A stretch of DNA of 64,000 bases from the NCBI RefSeq assembly GCF_040807025.1, contig NC_090943.1, positions 121,781,900-121,845,899 on the forward strand. Reading direction: 5' to 3'. The stretch comes from Struthio camelus (taxonomy: Eukaryota; Chordata; Aves; Struthioniformes; Struthionidae). The notes below the pieces were generated by a model. That model worked only from the letters and a program-made list of their open reading frames with translations, made no database searches and was not told the DNA's origin. Positions within the stretch are counted from its first letter, which is position 1, and each line of letters starts with the position of its first letter. Positions 1 through 12,590 of the stretch are shown in pieces. The position numbers and the translations under genes were made by a program.

Positions 1-1240
1 AACATTGGGTCTGTGACTTCTCTCTATGCAGGGGTCTCAGGGGTCCTAAGCTCAAAAGAGGTACAAGGAGTCTTGCCCTCCCTCTTGAGACCTCACAAGT
101 CTGGGCTCTGTCTAGACCAAGCATAGGACTTCAGTTCTTCCCCTGAAAAGAACAGTATCATGAGCATATGGTTAATGACTCATCCCAAGTGGAAAAACAG
201 CGTTTGTTATATTTTATGAAAATTTTATACATCTAAGGTACTGTACATCTGTTGCTATTTAGGCTGACATGTATGTAGGGATTGGCAGAACAAGTTCTCT
301 GTAGGGATGACTGAACTCCAAACCAAACCACAGAACTTTCAAACACTCAGGCTGCTTCTTGAAGGGGAAAGAAGGAAGAAAAAAAAAAAGGATGTTTTTC
401 TGCTCTGTTGAAATGCTGCCTGACTGAGCAATATGCAAGGAAGGCACTGTTCAATTCTGTCTAATCTACAATTGAGTAGGGGCTTATTTATGGAGAAGAA
501 TCTTCTCTGAAAATGCTATAAATTACTTTGCAGGGAAGAGCTCATCCCTGTGCCAAACTTCTCTCCCTAGACTGCCTCAAGCTATGGTGCAGGGAAACAT
601 CAGAGTTCAAATCCTTGCCCGAATCCTGCACCTCCTCGCTGAATTCTGTCTTCTGAGACCTTTCCTCATGCCTGTTTCTCTCCCCTTGCTCTCCAGCAGC
701 AAATCTTGCTCATGGTGAGGCTAAGGGCTGTTATTATATCTTTTTGGCAGTGGCATCTGCATGGCAAGAAGTCAGGGAGACTTACTGGTTATCCTTTAAG
801 TCTTCTGGGGCTTCCTGAGGAGGCACTGAATGTGTGGAAATTCATGGTAAGTTGTGCTTTCCACTCCAGATCTCTCAGTGTTTCTGAGGATGCCAGTGTG
901 AAATCCACAGGGTGGAGGGCTAAGTGATGAGAACAGCTGAGGATATGCCCATATAGTCGAACACGGCCCTTTGTAAAGAGGAAGATGAAGCAAGTTATAA
1001 AGTAATGCTTGCTCAAACATCTCTTATTTATTAGTTGTTTCAGCCCAGTGCTGCCAAGGTAATTACTTTGGGTATCACAACAGCTCGCCTGTGTCCAATT
1101 CCAGAGCTGGCATCGTCTGCTCAGGCATCCTTCAGCTGTAACCTATTTTAGGTATGCCCGTGGACTAGAAAATAAAGTCCTTCTCCTACCTGCCGAGTTG
1201 TGGGGAGAGCTACTGTCTTGCTACTTGTTTATGAGACAGG

Positions 1241-1640
1241 TTAACATAAGAACATAAGAAAGGCCACACTGGGTCTGACCAAGAGTCTGTACAACTCAGT
1301 GTCCTGTCCTGATGGCAGCCAAAAGCAGATTCCCATGAAAGGCTATGAAATGATACCTTCACTGAGTAGTCTGCCATCATCCAGTCATTAGCTGGACATA
1401 GTCCAGCCCATTCCTAGGCCAGGTGTGTTTTCTACAGGTTTATTGATCTTCAGTGGATTTGTCTTCCATGAAATTATACAGCTTCCCCTGAAACCCATGT
1501 GAACTTCTCAAATCTGCTGCTTCTTGCAGAAGAAGCTCTGAAGCTCTTCAGTTTGCCTACTTTGAACCTGCCTCATGCTAGTTTCATTTGACGCCTCCAA
1601 CTTTATACTGGTAAGGAGCAATTTGTGTTCATAAATCAGT
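1241..1640 (-). mobile_element. CR1-type LINE fragment, 3' portion (old)
   Basis: The plus strand begins AACATAAGAACATAAGAAAG, then GGCCACACTGGGTCTGACCA, and ends near CATGCTAGTTTCATTTGACG. This order matches the widespread sauropsid CR1 tail (complement strand) that I know from turtle and crocodilian sequence. The element's sense strand is therefore minus, with its 3' end near 1241. It is heavily diverged and 5'-truncated, as CR1 copies usually are. No open frame remains. Confidence 0.75.
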
Positions 1641-4600
1641 CTGTGCTCAGAAGGAGTATATGACAACATTGGCCATTGGCTGACACAAAAATCTTTCAGA
1701 TATAACAGAGATTTGGTTCAGCGCAGTTTGGGTGGCAGGATCAGTAGGCAAGCTCTGATGGTTAATTCAGTCACAGTGCATCTAAATCATGTAAATGGAA
1801 AGGAAAAAAAAAAAAGCAGTATGGAGACATTGAAACTGAATTCACTGGCTGGAGAGAAGAACATCCTGTGTGTGAGATGAGAGGGGGACAGGCTTGATTT
1901 CCTGTCAGGACCTAACATGAAGACAAGGCTGCTTTACAAGAGCAGCTGAAGTGGCTCAGTTTTTGGCATAAGGAGTGAGATGACCACCAAACTAAACGAG
2001 ACTCTGGAGACTCCTGGTGAAAGGAAAAGAAAGACAAACTATGTTAGCAGCTTTTTGATGGCAGGAGCAGGTGCAAGATCAGCAAACCAACATGCAGTTC
2101 ATCCTGTCTGCGTTTTTAAAGTGCTGGATCTTACCCTCTCCTGCCAACATGCCCCTCAGCGGTTGCCCATGCCCTGCTCTCTCTCGGCTCATGCAGGCAG
2201 GATATGTACAGCTCTGTATGTATGAGCGCGTCAGGGCAGAGCTGGAGGCGAGCAGGAGCCCAGCAAAGATGGCAGGCAGCGGTGCTAACATGCTTTGGCT
2301 GGGTAGATCCAGCCAATGTAATTAAAAACAGTGGTTTCTTCTTGAAAAGGGGAGTGTTTATATTTAAGGTCTAGAATTACTGAATGGAAAGGGGGCAGGG
2401 GGAGAAATAAGTGGGCTTTCATCCCTGCGCATTAGCACTAGCATGCACAGTGCATACATCTGCACTGCGGGAAGCCCTTGCACTGCCCTCAGACGGCTGG
2501 CATCCACCCTGGCAGGGTGTAGAGCCCAAAGGACTGCAAATCATTCAGAATAAAATTACTGCAATCTCTGCCCTTACTCTATGGTTTTAAACGGCATGAA
2601 GTAGGGCGGGCTGTCAGTATTGTAAGCCTTCCTTTATGGACTGGAACCTGCAGACACAAAGGCCAAGCAAATATTTTGGCTGCCCTTCAGCATCATTCTG
2701 GTCCACAGCTCTCCTTAGCAACATTGTTGGTGGCTTTAGGAAACGACAGATGAAAATGAGTGTTGACTGACACTGTGATCTTCTTTCAGAACTGCTCTGA
2801 GATAGATGTCAAAACACTGATAGCTCCCCTCAGCTCTGCACCACACTATCTGGTGGGGGAGCCGGTATTGCAGCAAGCAGAAATACTCTTTTATATCAGG
2901 CTTGTCACAGTTCTGCTGGTATGCGCACTGGCTCCCGGTTTGAGAGAACTGAGCAGTGCTCAGCTTCTTGACTTCAGCCCAGAAGAAAGGCATCTTACTA
3001 GCATTTACCCTTTCTAAACACACTTCCTTCATGTTTTATGAAACGCCTTTGAAATTATTTTTTGTCCTTTTCCAAACCAGCTCTTAAAGAAGTGCTTTTG
3101 TGCTCTTTTTTATGGCATATATCCATGGTGTTGACCTATCACTACAATAATAACATCGTTTCTGGACGGAAATAGCTTTGTGTGAAGCTTTCTGGCTAAC
3201 AAAACAAGCAGAATAACTTTGTAGTCTCCACCCAGTACATAGTAGACATATAACAGTATTATGCAATTTGACAAGGCTGGCAGCTCCACCAGTGAAAGCA
3301 AAAACTAGAGTGATCCTTCTGTTGCCATTGCTGGAGATTATAACGCTGCAGGATGTAACAATACAAACAATGCAGTATAAAGCCAGATTTGTGCTTAAAC
3401 ACACTGTGGACGTACTTCTCTGTTAAAGGCTATCTGGTATCGCTCATAAAACCCCCTCATTTATACTTCATCTCAGTCAGCTTCTTTCCCAAATGTCAGA
3501 GTTTGGCGTGATAGCTGCAATGAAGAACACCCATCCCTGAAGACTCGTGGTTTTATAGGCTTGAGTACATTTTAAAATGTAACAAATTATCTTACTTCAT
3601 AGGCTTAACAGCAGGCACAGTCTACCAAATCCTTTTAGGTACTCAGTTGTGCTTCAGAATCTGAGAAACATCTGGAAAGATATTTTCTTATTATTAACCC
3701 TTTGTAGAAACTCAGGTTTGCTTGCTGCCTCCCAAGGTGAATGGTAGGAAATAGAACAATAGTATGAAAAGAGTAAACATAGAACACACAAACCCATATC
3801 AGCAGTGTTGCTGATATCTTTGGTGGATGTTGCACTGCCTAACATTATTAGACAACTCAAATGATCATTAAAGTATTTTGCTATAATGCATTTGCATCTG
3901 AAACTGATAACAACCTTGAGTGGAGTGCTTCAAGAATGCGTTCGCATGAACAAAATAATGGGAAATATATTTAGCTTTCACATGAATAATGCAACTCCCT
4001 TCTTGGAAGGATTATGAAACTGTAATTTCTGCAGTTCTTTGTCCAAAATTTGGCTTTAGTGAAGCAAATGGCTAATCTCTGCCTTGGCCTTCTTGAGCAA
4101 TATAAGAAGAGATAACATTTCCTATTTTTCTATATTTAAAAAGAAAAATTGAAGGCTATTTGGAGTGGACAAGAGACTGGCAATATACTGTCTAACTTAG
4201 CAAGTGATTAAAAATTAAAAAGTGAGGATATAGATCAAAACAATGGTGCATGTCATTAAACATAAGTATATGTGTAAACTGACTTGCTCAAAAGGGCCTA
4301 AAAGAAATTTCAGTCATCTAGGACACTGAGAAGTTAGTTATCATACAAAGGGAAAATTACCTTTCACGTGAAGCTGAGGTAGATTATTGATGTCATCCAC
4401 TGTAGCAGATAAATGTCTGTTTACACTGATACCTGAGACAGATACTTAACACTTTACAGTCTTTTCTTATTCTAGCAAATTATCTCCATAAGATTGTTCC
4501 TGACATCAGGAGCACTGCCCATACCTGCCTGAGCTAATATGCTAATAGGAGTTTTCCTAAAATGTTATTTTTCTCCTTGTAGCTATGCTTTGGGTTTTGC

Positions 4601-5159
4601 TTGACTGCCAGGGTAAACATGATTGCTAGACTATGTTGATTTGTTAGAATACAGTACAAACCAAAAAGGTGGTATGGACAAAGAGTACCTTGCCTGTTAC
4701 CGGCTTGCTTTCATAACCTCCTCATTTTAGTTGTTTCCTAAAGAGGTCCAGTCTAATTTTCTCTTTTTGATCTCTCCCCTTGACAATGTCCTCTCTGAAG
4801 GCCTACAGCTCCTACTTGCATCAGCTTCCTGTCATGTATTTGTAGAGCATTTCTCCATGAAGAAAAAGAAAAAAAGTGTTTTTTTTCCTCACCTTGAAAC
4901 AGGGAGCCCAGGCTGACATAGGAGTGAGTACCCAAAGCAGCTGGGGTTTACCTCAGACTAGCAACTTGATGATTTAATTTCACCTGCTCCAAGTCATGGC
5001 TTTATCTTTGTTCTGCAGTGTCCCTAACTCATGGGTAACACAACTGAGTGAAAAATATAACACTGTTTTATGTTTCCACCAACTTGTGATAGCCAAGCCG
5101 CTCTGAGAACAAACCTCCTTTTTTAGTCTATCTGGTTGGCACCTCTTCTTGTTCTTCCT

Positions 5160-5800
5160 ACAGATATTCCAGAAATTCACTCCTCAGTTCCTTTCTCCTT
5201 CTCTATGATGCTACACATTTTCTCCTTCCCCTTTTCTCAAAGTTTCTATGTGCAAGTTGCTCTAATTTCCTCTGCATGAAGCTACTGGTTGCAACTGAAG
5301 TTGAAGTTCACCTCGCTATGTCCTTAAGGTCTCTTTCCTTTAGTTTCCCCATTGTTTCTTCTTCTTTCTCTTTGTTATGGGTTCATGGGCATCTCTTCTT
5401 TTTTTGCTGGTTCCTAGGGCAGTCTTTACTCATTTTGCATCCCCAACAGTCACAGCTAAGGAGGACAACTATCAGCTACTCGGTTTTTATTTTATGCCTT
5501 TTCTTAATCTGTTCTTCTGTCATTTACATTCTGAGCTCTAATAAAAAGTGCGCTGCGCTTTTTTTGTTCTGTGGAAGTTACCTAGTAAGACTACAGCTAC
5601 TACCAGAAAAGTCATCTTGAGTATAGTTTTTGTCTTTCTTCCTAAGCCTGTGCTATCTAGGTCATTGGAAACCTTTTCTGTCTTTCCAGTCTCTCAGATT
5701 CAAAAGCGACAAAGCCATTTTTTTACTCTATTCTTTCCTTTCTTTTTCACTAAGAATCTGTCGAAGTCTTTTGCTTTTTTTGTAAAACATTTCCAAGTTT
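5160..5800. other. Long pyrimidine-biased stretch
   Basis: The plus strand is dominated by C and T (for example TTTCTCCTTCCCCTTTTCTC at 5219-5238), with few A/G runs. This keeps several plus-strand frames open over 100+ codons and gives leucine/serine/phenylalanine-rich translations without domains. I see no transposon or gene in it. Confidence 0.55.
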
Positions 5801-6511
5801 TGCTGAGTTTTGATCTGAGTTTATTTATCTGGTCATCTCTTGCCAAGAATACCAAAGCCATTCATGTTCAACAAGTGGGCTCTTTCTTCTTTTGTAATAC
5901 AGCATTTGAATTACACAACAACTGAAAGAATACTGTTACCACTGGAGAGCACTCTTATACAGCTACAAATACTGATTTATGTCCATCAGCTCCATACTTC
6001 AACCTCCCCTTCTGTTCTTTGTTTGCTACATCTGGCAGGTATTTTAAGTATTCAACCACTGCTGGTTATTAGAAGAGCTGGAGGAAGTATTTCTGATATT
6101 CTTCAGAATCCTGGACTCTGTTACATTACCTTTTACTTTAACTGCTTTTATGTGCATGTGGAGCAATAGCTCTAACCAAGTTTGCCACAGGAGGTGGTCT
6201 CAAAGCCCGGTGGAACCATCAAAGCTTTGTTTCAGGTCCCCTGAACTCATACTCTGCAGGGAGTTGTGCACTACAGAGTCTAGGAAATTATTTTATGAAC
6301 TATAAATTTAGCAAGCTCCCATCTCCATCCCATTTTCCACTAGTTGTTACTCCTTAAGGAGAGAAGCAGCTCTGTTGTTCAGTTAAACAACCTGCTCAGA
6401 ATCAGTGACAATTTTCCAAAATGTACTTGTTTAATAAGTGGATAGGAGACTCTGGGCTGACATGTCAAGATGTATCTATATTTGTATTTACAGCTAATTA
6501 GGCTCTTGGCT

Positions 6512-6960
6512 ATCATGGAATCGTTCAGGTTGCTCAGGGCAACTGGCAGACAGCTTTTAGGTGTGCCCAGAGCTATTTCATCTCCAGGCTGAACCAACCC
6601 CGGTCCCTTGCCCTCTCCCCCTCTCCGCAAGTGCTCCAGCCATGGCCATCCCGGTGGCCCTCTGCTGAACCTACCCCAGTTTATCAATATCTTTCTTGTA
6701 CTTGGGGTGGGGGCCAAAACTGGATGCAATATTTCAGATGCGGTCTAACAAGTACCAAGTAAAGGAGAATAATCACTTCCACTGATACACTTGCTACGCT
6801 TCCGTTGATACAGCCCAGTATGCTGATAACCTCCTTTGCTACCAGTATGTCCTACTAATTCATACTTAGCCTAATGTCTACCATGACCCTCAGGTGCTTT
6901 TTGGCAGAGTTGCTCTGCAGCCGGTCAGTCCCCAGCTTCCTTTGCTGTCTTGCATATGCC
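6512..6960 (-). mobile_element. CR1 LINE fragment, 3' portion
   Basis: The plus strand starts ATCATGGAATCGTTCAGGTT, the complement of a CR1 3' end. It continues through AAGTGCTCCAGCCATGGCCA, CATCCCGGTGGCCCTCTGCT, AAAACTGGATGCAATATTTC and GAGAATAATCACTTCC to CAGCCGGTCAGTCCCCAGC. These are hallmark blocks of avian-type CR1 in the expected order, so the sense strand is minus. This is the clearest transposon in the window. It is 5'-truncated with no intact frame. Confidence 0.9.
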
Positions 6961-7497
6961 TATGATGGTTTGAAAAGTTCCAGTAACTAACTTGAGGTGA
7001 TTTGGCTTGGAATTCTCTGGACTTGATGTAAGATCCTGCAAAAATACCCAAAGAAAATTTCATCAACTCTAATGGGATGTTTTGAACCATCAGTTGAAAA
7101 CAGGAACCAGCCGGGATTGGGACCAAGTCTTGTGAAGATATATTTCTAATGGCAGAACCCTTTATCACTCCAGGCATATTCTGCAAATTATTGCAGTCCA
7201 GCCTGAATATGAATCAGCGGTCATTAAATCTTGCATTGTGAATGCAAGAGGCCAGATGATACATTTTGCCAAGGTCTTTCCAGTACTTGCTGGAATGTAA
7301 CGGCTCTTCAGGCTCTTTTGAGTGATGCATGTCACATACTGCACTTATAAAATGTATGAGCGCTACATGTGATCATACCAAGCCCCTGAAGATTTCTTTG
7401 GCTCTTCAGCTGCTTAGTTCAGATCCATGAGTGGGACACAGAGCTTCGTTCTTCAGCTTGCATGGAATTGCTGACTTGTTTAATTTAAGAATTATTG

Positions 7498-7562
7498 GTA
7501 GGATTTTCAGAAGGGCCTTAAGTGACTTATGAACATAAGCCCCATTGAAAGTCGAATCCTAC
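7498..7562. mobile_element. Palindromic MITE-like sauropsid repeat fragment
   Basis: GTAGGATTTTCAGAAGGGCC, TTAAGTGACTTATGAACATA and AGCCCCATTGAAAGTCGAAT match one half of a palindromic repeat common in reptile genomes (hAT-like MITE, from memory). The second half is missing or lost. Confidence 0.5.
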
Positions 7563-10500
7563 TTTCCATAAATATCGACCATATTTCTTCTGGTAAAATG
7601 TTTCTGGCTCTAGGGCCTCCTGCCAAAAACAACCTGTCTCCATTTCTAGACAACTTCACCCTGCATTTTTGATATGTGTAATATCCCCATGGAGCACAGT
7701 GTTGCGGGCCAGGAAATGACTGTGGAACAAAAGGCACGTAGGAAGCACTGCCGGCTGTGTATCCGACCTGGGAGACAAGACATCGCATGAATGCAGACGG
7801 GCAGTGGGGGCTGCAGCCTCTCTGTGACTCCAGTCAGGAAATTGCCTGAAGCTGGGATCAAGAGCCCCCCACTATTTTTTTTTTCCACATAGACAGATGA
7901 CCCTCCCTGGCAACCTGTCGTTCTGGGGGACATGACAAAAAGGTGGCAAAACCTGCCAGTCACCGATTATGGATATTTCGCTAACTAGTTTCTATTGTCT
8001 GTTGCCCAGAGCATAGGTTTACTAGCAGGGCACAGACTGTGGACAGTAAGAAGTGGGGGACAATTAAGTCTTTATCTCAAAAACAGGAGTAGGCAGGAAG
8101 TCCTATTTCCCTCTTCCTTTCCTCTTGCCCTTTTCTTAACCAGTGAACAGTTATTTCTTCCCCTTCCACACAAAATTAGTTAACCATTTCACTGATCACT
8201 GTACAAGAAACATCCAGATTTCCAGAGTGACCTGAATGCCAGATCAAATGCCCAATCAATTCACGTTCTTCTAAGCGAATAGAAATTCAGGACAAGCATG
8301 ATGAGGTGAGATTTCTAAAGGAAAAAAGTCACTGCATCCTCATTTGGAATAGCAAGGATTTCCTGATAGGCCTCTGCATTCAGGATGTCATCGGAATGAG
8401 AATTTTACCTTGGCCATCATTGACATAGGCCCATAAAGCCTCACGCAGAAAGGCATTTGCTGTAAGGTTTCAGTACCCCCTGTCTTTAAAACAGGTGGTT
8501 ATCACTTCTGAAGTACCTTTAACAGTACTTAAGGTTGGACTGCCCCCATTATTGAGACACTTCAAATGACTAGTTGCTTTTAAAAAGTGTGGATCCAGAC
8601 ACTGAAATGTATGTGCAGTGATAAGCAGGCATTTGGCATACAACTAATAGCGATAAAATAAATAGCAAAACTGCTGTCACTGTGCACAGACACAAAGTTC
8701 ATAGAGAGACACTAAAAACGGGTATGCTTTTGGAGAACGACCTGGGAAGCTGTATAGGCTATCTTGGGCTGTGATTAGAGTAGATCTCAACATGGCCTCA
8801 AGCTCTGATCTTCTCATCATCCATATTGAGGCCCTGGCTGGGGGGATGCCTCAGCTCTCTCTGGCCTGGTCACTCAAGCTCCTTTGCAGCAAAAATAAAG
8901 GGGCCAGAGTGAGGGTGGAAAGAGAAGATGAGCACTCCAGTATCATCCCAAGAAACAGTCTGGGTCTCTCAACCCAGAAGCTCAGATGTGCCTCTGATCC
9001 TAGAGCATAGATTTGATCTCTGAGACCTATTCCCACCTTATTATGGAGAGGCCATTCAACAAACTAATAAATTTTGGCCAAATGACTCTTCCACTTCTGT
9101 TAGGCGCATGCTCTCTTGCTGTGTAAGAAGGACGTTATAGAGAAATAAAGAAAAAAGGAGAAATACATCTTTCTTCAGAATGTATTTTATTTTTGGAGGA
9201 GCAGTCCACTACATTTCTGTTGCACTTTCTTAACAGATACCAGGAGACTTTTTAAAGGTTATTTTTGGAGCTGCTACATCTCATTCTTTCCTGGAGCCCT
9301 GGCCAGCTCAGTAACACTAAGGAATGACTATTTGGTACCAGAAGAGCTCTGTGTCCCTCACAGCAAGCGTTGCTACTTGAAAGGAGAAATCTATCAGGGT
9401 TTGTTTTGGGGTTCAATTTGTTTTCCTGCCTCCTCCTAGAAGGTGACCATGGCAATTAGCAATATTAATTGAACTGCCCAGAAACAGCCACAACACTGCA
9501 TGCTCCCTTCAGGGAGAAGCTGCAGAAAGCAGGAGAGCTAGTTGTCAGCCGAAGGTCTGCAAGGGTGGTACCAGCAGGCTGCTAAATTCAAGGGCTGGGG
9601 CCAGGTCTGCATGAGGAGCGCAGGACATGCCGTCAGCTCATGGCTTGTAACAAGCATGAGGGCAGCATCTTTGTATGCACATGCTTTCATGCCTGGTCTA
9701 GAGGCCTCTATGTTCACATGTACAACGGCAAGATCGAGCCTGTGCTGAGCTCCGATACGAGCATTGCCTAGTGCAAGCGCTGTGCATGCTTGCATGAGCA
9801 ATCCTGAAGCCGCAGCCTTCCTGGCCAAGGCAGTCCCCTGTCCGGCCTCTTGGGTAGCCTCTGACACGGGGGAGTGCAGGATGGGACAAGATCTCACCTT
9901 CTTTCCTCCTTAGAGTGTTTTGATCTTAAATCTGTAACGTAGGGAAGGGATATTCAAGCTGTTCCTGTTGTGCCCTACATCTTTAAAGCATAGCAGCACA
10001 TAGTAAGATATTACTTTCCTTTTCTCTTCCTGCATGATTAGTTCTGTGAAAGATTCTGCTTATGACAGAAATAGAAATATACAAACGTAACTTCTCATCT
10101 GCTTTCCGCACGAGCATTTGGCGCTCACCTGTGAAGCATTTCATCATGCTGATGAAGAGCTACCCAAGCAGTTCCCCTTTGTCCTTCATGCCACTGAAGC
10201 CCCTGCTTTTGAAAGGATGTTCACAGGGCAGTGCTTCAATGAAAACATTGCTTTTCAGAAACTGTACACAGGTGAAAGTGCCTGATTGGCAGCTGCAGAA
10301 ACAGATGCTCAGCTTTATGCACTCAAGGGACGCCTGTTTCTGTGTAGTCATGAATAGCTCATTATTAGTGGCTGGTGGGACGGTGACATCGTAAGTTCGA
10401 TGGCCAATCGCCATCAGCATGTGACTTTATTTTACTGTTCTGTAGCTGCAGCCTTGAAAAGTCTGGAAAAGGTTTTTTGCACTAAATGAATTATGTCGCA

Positions 10501-11513
10501 GGCTAGATCCACAGTCACGAAATAGTCTACTGGTTGTACTTGTTCACAGAATATCATATTGTGTTTATAGCTGGCAGTGAACATTTGCTATAATCATTGA
10601 ATACGTGTAAATGTTTTATACATAAGTGAATGCCATAGGTGGCTGAATGTTAGCAAATGCCAAAACATATGTGTCTCCAAGGCATTCAAGGTAGTTAATG
10701 ACAGTGGTTAGTTAGCAACAGTAGCTACAGAGAGAAAAACAGCACTATCAACTTTGGTAAAGCAAGTGAACTCACAAAAAGTGATTCTCAATGGTTTTTC
10801 CAGTTTCATATCGTGCCTCTTGGATATAAGCATCCCGATCCATATTCTGTTCTGCTAAATGGTGCCTAGAAAAGGGAACCTTGCATCTTCTCTTTCCATT
10901 TGGCACTTCAAACATGGTGACTCTCGCTTGCATCTCTGCGAGGCTGCGAGGTTTGACACTCTGCTCCGCCTGTTAGTTTTGGAGAGGTGCCACCTTTCAT
11001 GCATGTACCTTTGAAATTTCAGGAAGTGACGGACTACCTTTGGGCTGGCTCTTGTCACAAGATACCATCACACCAGACTGCAAAAACGCACCTGGTACGC
11101 TAATAATGCTCACTAATCCCAGAATTGTTTCTGACATAAGAAGGAGCAGCTCTTCCGCATCCAGCCCTTACAGGTGGTATAAACTTGCACATGCAATTGT
11201 TTTCCTGATGTGAGCATGCTTTAACATATAAGTGCTTTAGCTGAAATCCCTGTCTCACACATTCATCAGCCTACCCTAAATATTTTTCAGGTATTACAGG
11301 TATCCCAACCCAACTGTGATGGGCAGGGGCAGACCTGAGTGTTGGTTAATTGTAATTACATATCATATTTTGAAGCAGCACCAGCATGGAAGAGGTCTGC
11401 TAAAGGGTAACTCTTCTTCAGAGATCCAGCACACATTAGTTTTTGAGTCCTGGTGCAGCTATCCTTTGATAGATGAGACCCAGCAGGAATCCATATCAAA
11501 GAGATGCTTTTGC

Positions 11514-11540
11514 AAAAAAAAAAAAAAAAAAAAAAAAAAA
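11514..11540 (+). repeat. Poly(A) tract, 27 A
   Basis: An uninterrupted run of 27 A, followed by GAAAG. It could be a retroposed tail, but the sequence to its left (11316-11513) has no gene I recognise and no target-site duplication was confirmed. Confidence 0.9.
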
Positions 11541-12057
11541 GAAAGATGAACCCAAGATTGCTCTATCACCCCCTCTCCAGCCTCTTCTGCTGTTGCAGAT
11601 GTGGGTACTGTTAGCATGACACAGTGTAAAAGGAATTACAGCATGAAACCTGGCACAGGCGAGCCAGAGAAGCGACACTTTAACATGTCCAGTCCTTGCC
11701 TCAGCCAGCTCCCTTCTGCCTCTAGCAAATGTTATTTCCTTTAGCTTCTTTGTGTGGGTGCTGACAAAATGCAGACCTACAGCAATGTTTTCCACTTGGG
11801 GAAACAGGGAAGCTTCCCCTGTTGATATTTGTACTATGCTGTGTTTGTTTTTATTTTTATGTAACTTACAGCTCTGCTAATTCCATCACATTTAGTTCTC
11901 CTGCTCACATACCGTCAGTTCACCATTATCAGCTTCTTGCTTGCTTACCATCTCTCTGCCACCATTGGGTGTGTGAAGACCATTTTTTTTCTCCCTCCAG
12001 ATCAAAAGCACTTTGGAGAGTTTGCTTTTGGTGTTCTGATCCTTAGATCCTCATCCA

Positions 12058-12112
<55 letters not shown>
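12058..12112 (+). repeat. (CTG)n trinucleotide repeat, about 18 uninterrupted units
   Basis: An uninterrupted GCT/CTG run of about 55 bases follows ATCCA and ends at TGTGCTGCTT. On the minus strand it is (CAG)n. A frame through it gives poly-Cys with no gene context, so it is not judged coding. It lies in the intergenic region just left of the degraded CR1 fragment at 12250. Confidence 0.95.
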
Positions 12113-12113
<1 letters not shown>

Positions 12114-12249
12114 GCTGCTTGGATTTAGGCAGACTTCCTTGATATTTTATTTTATTTTTGTTTTATTTATTTTAAATTCCATCTGACAATTCAGTCTACT
12201 TCTCCAACTCACTGTTATTCACTTGGCTCAAGCTAGAAGCTGTACTTTC

Positions 12250-12590
12250 CTTATCCTAGAATCATAAGACCACGAGAACTACAGTAGCTTGGACAGCTTG
12301 GTCCCGTCTGTACTGACTGGTGACCAAAGGTTTTTGCCAAGTGCGGTGTTCTGCAGCTCGTGAGTCTTTTCAGGCAGCTGATACTTTCATATTTATACTC
12401 AACTATTTGATCCATGACTTTTTCTAATGATTTTTTTCAACCCATTTAGCCTTTTAGCCTTCACTCTATTTTGTGCTAAACCATTGCACAGCTTAGCCAC
12501 ATTTTGGGTGGAGAAGTACCTCAGGTACTTGTGTCATACCTGTTAGTATGTTGTTCATTCACCTCGACACTGTTAGCGCTGTGCTATATC
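12250..12590 (-). mobile_element. Probable CR1 LINE fragment (degraded)
   Basis: The plus strand has ATCCTAGAATCATAAGACCA at the left, resembling a CR1 3' end in complement. Further right are TTGATCCATGACTTTTTC, CATTGCACAGCTTAGCCACA and GGGTGGAGAAGTACCTCAGG, in the order seen in the 1241-1640 family. Divergence is high, so the limits are approximate. Confidence 0.55.

Noticed and set aside
5276..6169. Three overlapping plus-strand frames of 109-125 codons, possible exons
   Set aside because: They lie in the pyrimidine-biased tract, overlap in different frames and show no homology I recognise.
11316..11540. Processed pseudogene ending in the 27-A tract
   Set aside because: No recognisable coding or UTR similarity before the A run, and no clear target-site duplication.
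11937..12128. Frame with a poly-cysteine run
   Set aside because: It is a translation of the CTG repeat; there is no conserved flanking protein sequence.
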